This document shows positions 1-5,544 of a DNA stretch of 6,141 nt, one piece after another. The notes beneath the pieces are model-generated. The model did no database searches. It was not told where the DNA came from and saw only the letters and a list, made by a program, of their open reading frames with translations. The stretch lies in NCBI GenBank assembly GCA_002393975.1, contig DGSM01000067.1, positions 1 through 6,141 of the forward strand. The letters run 5' to 3'. Numbering within the stretch: the stretch's first letter is position 1; every line of letters begins with the position of its first letter. The position numbers and the translations under genes were made by a program. The stretch comes from Clostridiales bacterium UBA4362 (lineage in GTDB: Bacteria > Bacillota > Clostridia > TANB77 > CAG-508).

Positions 1-228
1 GCGGATTGCTCCTTTTCTGTTTGTACGATGCCGTACTCACAGCTTATACGGTATTAGCAGTGATTTCTCACTGTTATTCCCTTCTTATAGGCAGGTTGCT
101 TATGCATTACTCACCAGTCCGCCACTAACCGCTTACTATAGTAAACTAAAGTATTAAGTTCGTTCGACTTGCATGTCTTATGTGCGCCGCCAGCGTTTAT
201 CCTGAGCCAGGATCAAACTCTCAAGTTA
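1..228 (-). rRNA. 16S ribosomal RNA, 5' part (gene continues past the left edge)
   Basis: The minus strand reads the universal bacterial 16S 5' signature: the 27F site AGAGTTTGATCCTGGCTCAG is a perfect match at 202-221. It is followed by the conserved ACGCTGGCGGCG and ATGCAAGTCGAACG blocks, the GGTGAGTAA block near 104-115, a helix-8-like hairpin (CAGTG AGAAAT CACTG) and GGAGCAATCCGC at the edge. The mature 5' end is placed near 228, because the 27F site starts at about residue 8 of E. coli 16S; this is accurate to a few bases. Only about the first 228 bases are present, roughly the first 15 percent of the gene. The overall pattern is of the Clostridia type. The usual GGCGGACGGGTGAG block reads GGCGGACTGGTGAG here. 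The gene has the same direction as the protein operon upstream. Confidence 0.97.
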
Positions 229-238
229 AAATATTTTT

Positions 239-256
239 ACTTTACCTTAGTAAAGT
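239..256 (-). other. Small hairpin just upstream of the 16S 5' end
   Basis: The minus strand reads ACTTTAC, a four-base loop TAAG, then GTAAAGT: a perfect 7-bp stem ending about 10 bases before the predicted mature 16S 5' end. It could be a local fold of the pre-rRNA leader near the processing site. The long processing stalk usual for pre-16S needs the 3' flank, which lies outside the window, so I cannot say whether this hairpin forms in the precursor. Confidence 0.4.
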
Positions 257-309
257 TTAATTCTTAATTTGATAAGCTTTAAGCTCTCTTAAACACTATT
301 GTTTTTTTC

Positions 310-345
310 TTTGATTAAATCAAAAGGTAGTACAATAAAACTACC
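310..345 (-). other. Two adjacent leader hairpins between boxA and 16S
   Basis: On the minus strand the first hairpin is GGTAGT, eight-base loop TTTATTGT, ACTACC (326-345), followed by only four T. The second is the near-palindrome TTTGATT-T-AATCAAA (310-324), whose one-base centre means the inner pairs must open to make a loop. Both lie downstream of the boxA-like element in the predicted rRNA leader. The first has a weakly terminator-like form, but its stem is short and the T-run is poor, so a structural or processing role is more likely. No function can be proven from one copy. Confidence 0.35.
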
Positions 346-361
346 GCAATTATTATTGGTT

Positions 362-373
362 TTTTCAAAGGAT
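362..373 (-). promoter_or_regulatory. boxA-like antitermination element of the rRNA leader
   Basis: The minus strand reads ATCCTTTGAAAA, close to the boxA form seen in rRNA leaders of Bacillota (a CTTTGAAAAC or CCTTGAAAAC type core). BoxA in leader RNA is bound by NusB and NusE (S10) and makes RNA polymerase resistant to early termination over the long rRNA genes. The position, after a strong promoter and about 135 bases before 16S, fits this role. The last base of the usual core differs (A where C is common). The call rests on motif and place only. Confidence 0.6.
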
Positions 374-438
374 TCATTGTTTATTTTTCAATATACTAAT
401 TTGTAATCATTGATACCATTATGATGTACCAATCTTAC

Positions 439-466
439 AAAAAATTCGTCCTCTTGAGGACGAATT
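439..466 (-). terminator. Intrinsic terminator-like hairpin overlapping the predicted rRNA start site
   Basis: A perfect 11-bp inverted repeat, AATTCGTCCTC (466-456) and GAGGACGAATT (453-443), is separated by two bases; in RNA it would fold as a 10-bp stem with a CAAG tetraloop. On the minus strand a run of six T (444-439) follows, as expected for a rho-independent terminator. It is the only convincing terminator after the protein operon, whose last stop codon is about 130 bases upstream. Oddly, it lies downstream of the best rRNA promoter, and the predicted start site falls inside its left arm, so RNA from that promoter would have only a shortened stem. On the plus strand the flank is a poorer T-run (CTATTTTAT), and no plus-strand gene needs it. 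Confidence 0.7.
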
Positions 467-468
467 CT

Positions 469-497
469 ATTTTATAATGTTTCTTGAAAAAAGTCAA
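469..497 (-). promoter_or_regulatory. Predicted sigma-A promoter of the rRNA operon
   Basis: The minus strand has a -35 box TTGACT (497-492), a 17-base spacer and a -10 box TAAAAT (474-469). Each box matches the TTGACA/TATAAT consensus at five of six positions, with the optimal spacing. An alternative -10, TATAAA (476-471), would leave a 15-base spacer and is less likely. Transcription would start near 460-464. A/T-rich sequence with A-tracts lies directly upstream, as is common for strong rRNA promoters. A second, weaker candidate, -10 TATATT at 390-395, lacks a good -35. Promoter strength and exact start are inferred. Confidence 0.65.
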
Positions 498-501
498 CAC
501 A

Positions 502-577
502 TTTTTAAAACTTTTTTCAACTTTTTTGTCGTCTATATGCTTTATATTTTCTACTTTTGCATATTTTTTCCATTTTT
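502..577 (-). promoter_or_regulatory. Phased A-tract region upstream of the rRNA promoter (UP-element-like)
   Basis: On the minus strand, runs of four to six A occur at 577-573, 569-564, 558-555, 550-547, 527-522, 517-512 and 506-502. The three nearest the -35 box have centres 10 to 10.5 bases apart, one helical turn, and the upstream group is spaced about 8 to 10. In-phase A-tracts bend DNA, and A/T-rich sequence just upstream of -35 can bind the alpha C-terminal domain of RNA polymerase. This suggests an UP element or curved activator-like region. Such tracts are also frequent by chance in AT-rich intergenic DNA. Confidence 0.4.
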
Positions 578-594
578 ATTTTCTTAAAGTCTTA

Positions 595-2067
595 TTAATC
601 AAAGATTGGGTCCAAATTGATACCAACTTGACTTCCTTTTAAAATATATACTTGATTAATTTTATTTTTTAAATCAGATATGAATTTCTTCAAATCAACT
701 GAAGAATAATCATTAATTTTACCTATAGAATGATTACTCAAGTCATTTACAGTTCCTAATTCTTCTTCAGAAACGAATTGTACTACGTCTTCATATTCTA
801 ATGTAAGCTTTTTAATTCCATCAACTAATACTATAGTAGATTTATTTGCAATATTATTATCTTCAATTTTTCCATTTCTAGTCCAATTAATTGCTAAACT
901 TTTTTCATTATCATATTCATCAATAGTTTTAATACTAAATTTATAAGAATTATTCTTTTTAGCAATCTTTAAAGAAGTATCATTAACTGATAGTATAGAA
1001 ACTTTGCCCGCTTCATCATTTTCTATATTATTAATTTTAATATTAATATCTCCAAAAGTAATTTCAGTTTGAATATTTTTTTGTTTATATGTACTTACTA
1101 CAATTTTAAGGTCTTTTGCATTTGCAGGAGCTTGGCTTAGATCTCCTATCTTAGCCTTGATAATTTCATTTAATGAATTAATATCGGTATATTGTTTATC
1201 AAAGTTTAAAAGCGCCATTTTAGAAGTTACATAGTCCATCATGATACTATCACTTGATAATTCATTAAGAAGTGATATTTGTAAATAAGCACTTTGTGAA
1301 CCAGTTACATTCATTATATATTGATTAACTTTATAATCAGTTCCATCTATATTTATATTAACATCATTTTCTCCATAATATGCATCATTTGGAACATTGT
1401 TTTTAAGTATCTTATAATAATTATTAAGCTTATTCTTTTGTGGGGTAGTTTGCTCTAATATTGTTTCAATAGGATATCCTTTATATTTCTCCCCTAAAAA
1501 ATCTATACTAGTCAATCCTGAATTCACTAAAGCTGATGATGTAAGCGTACCATCATTTTCATATTCAATATTTTTTATTAATTCTCCTATATTATTATTT
1601 TCTATACAAATATAATCTGAAGAAATATCTGAGCAATATAAACCATATAATTCATCTTCTTGAAATAAGGTGAATGATCCTAAATGGTTTTCTTCTGAAT
1701 AAAGGCTTATTTCAATGTTCTTTTGTTCTTCTTCCTTATTTGACTTAACATTTATATTAGCTGAAAGTTTATCCATAATTGCACTATCTGCAATATTGGT
1801 TGAATCTGCTATCTTCAAATTGCCTTTTCTCATATAACATTTCTTTCTTTTATTTTTGTTATATTCGATATCATCTTTTTCTTTTAATATCTCAACAACA
1901 TCATCTGTTGTTTTAAAATATCTAATAAACACTCCTCTTTTTGTTCTAAATATATCTGTCTTAAAATACAAAAAAGCGATAGTCAAAACAATTAAAAGAA
2001 TAATTACATAAATAATTATTCTTTTACGTTTAGGATTACCGCTTTTCAAATTATATTTTTTCTTCAT
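595..2067 (-). CDS. Membrane-anchored protein of unknown function (490 aa)
   Basis: I do not recognise a named family. The start ATG (2065-2067) has a strong AAGGAG site (2075-2080) seven bases upstream. The N-terminus is very basic (KRKR at 13-16), followed by one hydrophobic segment at about residues 17-35 with no clear cleavage site. A single-pass protein with the N-terminus inside and about 450 residues outside the cell is therefore likely. The outer part is polar, rich in Asn, Ser, Lys and Ile, and looks beta-rich. A stretch at about 129-165 (GSFTLFQEDELYGLY to NNNIGELIKNI) and another at about 238-283 (short strands around IDGTDYKVNQY, then a helix with SSDS) resemble in plan uncharacterised membrane-anchored proteins of Clostridia; this is recollection, not a search. 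There are three Cys (77, 145, 154) and no visible enzyme motif. It is the last gene of the operon, 23 bases after rlmB and just before the rRNA promoter. Confidence 0.85.
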   Translation of the reverse strand: MKKKYNLKSGNPKRKRIIIYVIILLIVLTIAFLYFKTDIFRTKRGVFIRYFKTTDDVVEILKEKDDIEYNKNKRKKCYMRKGNLKIADSTNIADSAIMDKLSANINVKSNKEEEQKNIEISLYSEENHLGSFTLFQEDELYGLYCSDISSDYICIENNNIGELIKNIEYENDGTLTSSALVNSGLTSIDFLGEKYKGYPIETILEQTTPQKNKLNNYYKILKNNVPNDAYYGENDVNINIDGTDYKVNQYIMNVTGSQSAYLQISLLNELSSDSIMMDYVTSKMALLNFDKQYTDINSLNEIIKAKIGDLSQAPANAKDLKIVVSTYKQKNIQTEITFGDINIKINNIENDEAGKVSILSVNDTSLKIAKKNNSYKFSIKTIDEYDNEKSLAINWTRNGKIEDNNIANKSTIVLVDGIKKLTLEYEDVVQFVSEEELGTVNDLSNHSIGKINDYSSVDLKKFISDLKNKINQVYILKGSQVGINLDPIFD

Positions 2068-2090
2068 TCAAATTCTCCTTAGTGTCTATC

Positions 2091-2882
2091 TTACTCTTCT
2101 GCTCCACCTCTTTGATTCATAACTTCATACATAACAATCGCAGCGCTTACTGAAGCATTAAGAGAATTAATATGGCCTGTCATCGGAATCTTAATTAGAA
2201 AATCACAATTTTCTTTTACTAGCTTTGACATTCCAAAGCCTTCAGATCCTATTATAATTGCTACTCCTGAATCAGCATAATTTTGTTCATAATAATAAGA
2301 AGTAGCTTCCATATCTGTACCATAAATCCATATATCTTTTGATTGAAGATATCTAATGGTTTCATTTAAGTTAGTAACCATTGCAACCTTCATATACTCT
2401 AAAGCTCCTGCTGAAGTTTTATTAACAGTACTATTAACAAGTGCACTCCTTCTTTTAGGAATAATAATTCCATGTGCACCTGAACATTCAGCAGTTCTAA
2501 TAATTGAGCCTAAATTATGTGGATCTTCAATACCATCTAATATAATTATAAATGGCTTTTCACCTTTTGAACGTGCTTCTTCTATAATATCATCAACTGA
2601 TGAATATTCATAAGGAGGAACAATTGCTATTACGCCTTGTGCATGGTGAGTATCACTCATCTTATCCATTTTAGTCTTTTCAACTTCTGTAATAACTATT
2701 CCTTTATCCTTTGCTAATGCTATTATTTCATTAATAGATCCGCTTCTATCACCTTTTTGGATAAATAATCTATTTATATCTTTTCCAGCTCTTAAATGTT
2801 CAAGAATAGGATTTCTTCCTTCTATCTTATCTAAGTTCTTTTCATCATCTTGTGAGTTATTATAAAAATTATTTTTGCTCAT
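2091..2882 (-). CDS. rlmB: 23S rRNA (guanosine-2'-O-)-methyltransferase RlmB, TrmH/SpoU family
   Basis: RlmB uses S-adenosylmethionine to methylate the 2'-OH of a guanosine in the peptidyl transferase region of 23S rRNA (G2251 in E. coli). The 263-residue protein has the N-terminal substrate-binding domain (GRNPILEHLRAG, 22-33; HHAQGV, 79-84) and the C-terminal SPOUT knot. Its three motifs are intact: DPHNLGSIIRTAE (120-132, with Asn123 and Arg129), IIIGSEGFGMS (209-219, with Glu214) and IPMTGHINSLNAS (232-244). Length is near the usual 245-250, with about 20 extra polar residues at the N-terminus. The ATG start has AGGAA (2891-2895) eight bases upstream, inside the end of the preceding HD gene, and only four bases separate the two genes, so translation is probably coupled. 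Close paralogues (TrmH, other SpoU enzymes) act on other sites, so the exact target is by family. In Bacillus and many clostridia rlmB follows cysS and mrnC; here it does not. Confidence 0.92.
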   Translation of the reverse strand: MSKNNFYNNSQDDEKNLDKIEGRNPILEHLRAGKDINRLFIQKGDRSGSINEIIALAKDKGIVITEVEKTKMDKMSDTHHAQGVIAIVPPYEYSSVDDIIEEARSKGEKPFIIILDGIEDPHNLGSIIRTAECSGAHGIIIPKRRSALVNSTVNKTSAGALEYMKVAMVTNLNETIRYLQSKDIWIYGTDMEATSYYYEQNYADSGVAIIIGSEGFGMSKLVKENCDFLIKIPMTGHINSLNASVSAAIVMYEVMNQRGGAEE

Positions 2883-2886
2883 TATT

Positions 2887-3678
2887 TTATTCCTGGATTC
2901 CCTTAACTTTAAAATCTATATATTCATTAACACTTTTTCTTATTTCTTCAATCTTAACATGGTTGTGTGCTGAATTAACTCTATCTAGAAGAGTATCTAT
3001 ATATCCTTCATCTTTTAATATTTGGAAACTCTTTGGATAATATAGATCATAAACAAATGAAATCATTTCAATCCATGAATCCATATCATTTGTCAAATCA
3101 GCTGTCATAATTTGACTTCCTCTCATAATTTGATTAAATACAACATCAGAAATATATTGATCTCTTATTTCATCTTTTCCATATAAAGTATTAAAATCTC
3201 TTTCTCTCATTAATTGAAGAATATCTAATTTATCACTATCTCTAATTATTCTACTTTGAACGATATTTGGTCCTTCATAACCATCTGGTAATTGGAATTT
3301 ATTATGATAATAAATAGCAATTAACATTGTATCTTGAAGATGTTCTATTGGACAAAATTTATAAATATAATCATTCTCTTTTAATATTTGTACACCTAGA
3401 AGAGCATGATCTAATGTATCCCTATCAGAACATACTCCATATCTCTTAAATTGTTCAAATCGTCCAATATCATGAAGCAAACCAATTAATTCTGCAAGTT
3501 CAACATTAACACTGCTATCAACATTATCTCTAACGTAGATACCAAGTTCTTTGGCAATTTCTGCAACTCTTAAAGAATGAGAATATTTAAGTGAAATCAT
3601 ATTCTCTTCCATGTTGTAACCAGAAACAAATCTTTTAAATTCTTCTCTTGCTTTGTCTAAATTAATCTTATCATTCAT
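2887..3678 (-). CDS. HD-domain metal-dependent phosphohydrolase, substrate unknown
   Basis: HD-domain proteins are metal-dependent phosphohydrolases, mostly acting on nucleotides or phosphodiesters. The 263-residue protein shows the full ligand order: His34 (SHSLRVAEIA), His69-Asp70 (GLLHDIGRFEQF), His91 (DHALLG), His125 (YYHN) and Asp149 (DSDKLDIL). The two extra His suggest a two-metal site, as in some HD phosphodiesterases, but there is no GYP motif, no RelA/SpoT synthetase part and no nucleic-acid-binding domain. No signal peptide or membrane segment is visible, so it should be cytoplasmic. The C-terminal 100 residues are helical, with no motif I know. The ATG (3676-3678) has AAAGGAA (3688-3694) at a good distance. 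It lies 30 bases after lepA and 4 before rlmB, which points to co-expression with translation genes. A link to ribosome or nucleotide physiology is inference from neighbours only. Confidence 0.88.
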   Translation of the reverse strand: MNDKINLDKAREEFKRFVSGYNMEENMISLKYSHSLRVAEIAKELGIYVRDNVDSSVNVELAELIGLLHDIGRFEQFKRYGVCSDRDTLDHALLGVQILKENDYIYKFCPIEHLQDTMLIAIYYHNKFQLPDGYEGPNIVQSRIIRDSDKLDILQLMRERDFNTLYGKDEIRDQYISDVVFNQIMRGSQIMTADLTNDMDSWIEMISFVYDLYYPKSFQILKDEGYIDTLLDRVNSAHNHVKIEEIRKSVNEYIDFKVKGIQE

Positions 3679-3708
3679 TTTTCTATCTTCCTTTAAATTT
3701 TCTTTAGT

Positions 3709-5526
3709 TTATTCTTCTTCACCATCACGTGCTTTAAGCACATTTAAGAAAGCTTCTTGAGGTATTTCAACTTTACCAAATTGTCTCATCTTCTTTTTGC
3801 CACGTTTTTGTTTTTCTAACAATTTCTTTTTACGAGTAACATCTCCTCCATAGCATTTTGCTAAGACATCTTTTCTTAAAGCTGAAATAGTTTCTCTAGC
3901 TATTATTTGTCCCCCAACATATCCTTGAATCGGAACAACAAATAATTGTCTAGGAATCTCATCCTTTAATCTTTTTACTAAGGCTCTAGCTCTAGAATAT
4001 GCATTATCTTTAAAAACTATAAAAGAAAGTGCATCTACAAACTCTCCATTTACTGCTATATCTAATTTCACTAAATTAGATTGTTTATACTCTTTAAAAG
4101 TATAATCAAGTGAAGCATAGCCGCGAGTCTTAGATTTTAGTTTATCAAAGAAATCATAAATGATTTCATTTAATGGTATTTCATATTTTAAAGTAACTCT
4201 ATTTTCATCAAGGTAAACCATATCTATATATATTCCACGTCTACCTTGACAAAGTTCCATTACATTTCCAACATATTCTTTTGGAGTAATAATCTCTGCA
4301 GAAACAAATGGTTCTTCCATATATTTAATTTGACTAGGCTCTGGTAAATCTGCTGGATTATATAAATCCATTACAGTTCCATCATTTTTATATACTTTAT
4401 ATATAACTGATGGTGCTGTTGTAATTAGTCCTAAATCAAATTCTCTATCAAGTCTTTCCTCAGAAATCTCTAAATGTAGCAATCCTAAGAAGCCACATCT
4501 AAATCCACTTCCTAAAGCTCTTGATGTTTCAGGTTCAAAATCTAAAGCAGCATCATTTAATTTTAATTTTTCAAGTGCAACTTTTAAATTTTCATAGTCT
4601 CCTCCATCCATTGGATATATTCCACAATAAACCATAGGAACTGATTTCTTATATCCTGGAAGAGCTTCTTTTGCCGGATTTTCAGCATTTGTAATAGTAT
4701 CTCCAACTTGTATATCTGATAAACTTTTTATTGATGCAGCTATATATCCAACCTCACCGCTTGAAAGCTTATCTGTTGGCTTATATGATCCTGGCTCTAA
4801 GTATCCTACTTCTGTAACCACAAAAGTTTTTCCTGTAGCCATTAATTTTATTTCATCATTAACTTTAACTGTTCCATTTTTAATTCTAACATATGCTAGA
4901 CTTCCTTTATAGTCATTATATATTGAATCAAATATTAAAGCTTGAAGAGGCTCATCATCATCCCCTTCTGGTGCTGGAATATCAGTTATTATTTTTTCTA
5001 AAACTTGATCAACATTAAGGCCTGTTTTTGCAGAAATGCATGGACTATCAGCTGCATCTAAGCCTATAATATTCTCAATTTCTTTTTTTACTTCTTCTGG
5101 CCTACTACTTGGCAAGTCAACTTTATTAATTACAGGAATTACTTCCAAATTATTATCTAATGCCAAGTAGACATTTGCTAATGTTTGAGCTTCTACTCCT
5201 TGAGTAGCATCTACAACTAATATAGCTCCTTCACAAGCAGCTAAACTTCTAGACACCTCATAATTAAAGTCTACATGTCCTGGAGTATCAATTAAGTTTA
5301 GTTCATATGTTTCACCATTCTTTGCTTTATACTCCATTCTAACTGCTTGTGACTTAATAGTAATGCCACGTTCTTTTTCAATATCCATGTTGTCTAGAAC
5401 TTGTGATGTCATCTCTCTTTTTGAAAGAACTCCAGTCATCTCTATCAATCTATCGGCTAAAGTAGATTTACCATGGTCAATATGTGCAATTATGCTAAAA
5501 TTTCTAATGTGATCTTTGTTTTTCAA
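3709..5526 (-). CDS. lepA: Elongation factor 4 (LepA), ribosome-associated translational GTPase
   Basis: LepA is a GTPase related to EF-G that binds the ribosome; proposed roles are back-translocation, rescue of stalled ribosomes under ionic stress, and help in initiation or 30S assembly. All G motifs are intact: G1 AHIDHGKS (14-21), G2 RGIT (53-56), G3 DTPGH (80-84, with the catalytic His), G4 NKVD (134-137) and G5 SAK (165-167). Beta-barrel and EF-G-like domains follow, including SGFRCGFLGLLHLE in the middle. The LepA-specific C-terminal domain has YVGGQIIARETISALRKD and the Lys/Arg-rich tail before KMRQFGKVEIP. EF-G domain IV is absent, as expected. Length (605) is normal. The start codon is TTG (5524-5526): there is no ATG between the upstream in-frame stop and it, and the next ATG (Met30) would remove the P-loop. 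An AAAGGA site fits. It lies 18 bases after the Lon-like gene and lacks its common neighbours hemW and hrcA. Confidence 0.97.
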   Translation of the reverse strand: MKNKDHIRNFSIIAHIDHGKSTLADRLIEMTGVLSKREMTSQVLDNMDIEKERGITIKSQAVRMEYKAKNGETYELNLIDTPGHVDFNYEVSRSLAACEGAILVVDATQGVEAQTLANVYLALDNNLEVIPVINKVDLPSSRPEEVKKEIENIIGLDAADSPCISAKTGLNVDQVLEKIITDIPAPEGDDDEPLQALIFDSIYNDYKGSLAYVRIKNGTVKVNDEIKLMATGKTFVVTEVGYLEPGSYKPTDKLSSGEVGYIAASIKSLSDIQVGDTITNAENPAKEALPGYKKSVPMVYCGIYPMDGGDYENLKVALEKLKLNDAALDFEPETSRALGSGFRCGFLGLLHLEISEERLDREFDLGLITTAPSVIYKVYKNDGTVMDLYNPADLPEPSQIKYMEEPFVSAEIITPKEYVGNVMELCQGRRGIYIDMVYLDENRVTLKYEIPLNEIIYDFFDKLKSKTRGYASLDYTFKEYKQSNLVKLDIAVNGEFVDALSFIVFKDNAYSRARALVKRLKDEIPRQLFVVPIQGYVGGQIIARETISALRKDVLAKCYGGDVTRKKKLLEKQKRGKKKMRQFGKVEIPQEAFLNVLKARDGEEE

Positions 5527-5535
5527 AAATATAAA

Positions 5536-5541
5536 TCCTTT
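5536..5541 (-). promoter_or_regulatory. Ribosome binding site that fixes the TTG start of lepA
   Basis: The minus strand reads AAAGGA nine bases before TTG 5524-5526. The lepA frame upstream is short: the in-frame TAA of the Lon-like gene (5545-5547) lies seven codons earlier and the codons between hold no ATG or GTG. This site and the homology of MKNKDHIRNFSIIAHIDHGK to LepA N-termini together support the TTG start. Confidence 0.75.
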
Positions 5542-5544
5542 CCA

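Noticed and set aside
326..345. Hairpin followed by four T as a second terminator
   Set aside because: A 6-bp stem with an eight-base loop and a short T-run is weak, and it lies between the boxA-like element and 16S, where a strong terminator would not be expected. It was kept only as a leader hairpin.
390..395. TATATT as the -10 box of a second rRNA promoter
   Set aside because: No acceptable -35 box is found 16-18 bases upstream (TGGTAT or ATGGTA at best) and there is no extended -10. Tandem rRNA promoters are common, so it stays possible but unsupported.
421..477. Possible 18-residue peptide on the plus strand
   Set aside because: It runs through the terminator hairpin and the rRNA -10 box, has no binding site, and looks like chance.
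541..566. Inverted repeat ATATGC/GCATAT as the terminator of the protein operon
   Set aside because: Six A/T-rich pairs with a loop of about 18 bases would be unstable, and no T-run follows on the minus strand.
517..573. Possible 18-residue very basic peptide on the minus strand in the intergenic region
   Set aside because: It has no convincing ribosome binding site, its codons are explained by the A-tracts, and it overlaps the region upstream of the rRNA promoter.
2356..2613. Plus-strand open frame of 85 codons
   Set aside because: It lies fully antisense to the conserved SPOUT domain of rlmB, has no ribosome binding site, and its hydrophobic composition is what the opposite strand of this gene gives.
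2852..3040. Plus-strand open frame of 62 codons
   Set aside because: It is antisense to the end of the HD gene and the start of rlmB, with no binding site and no recognisable protein features.
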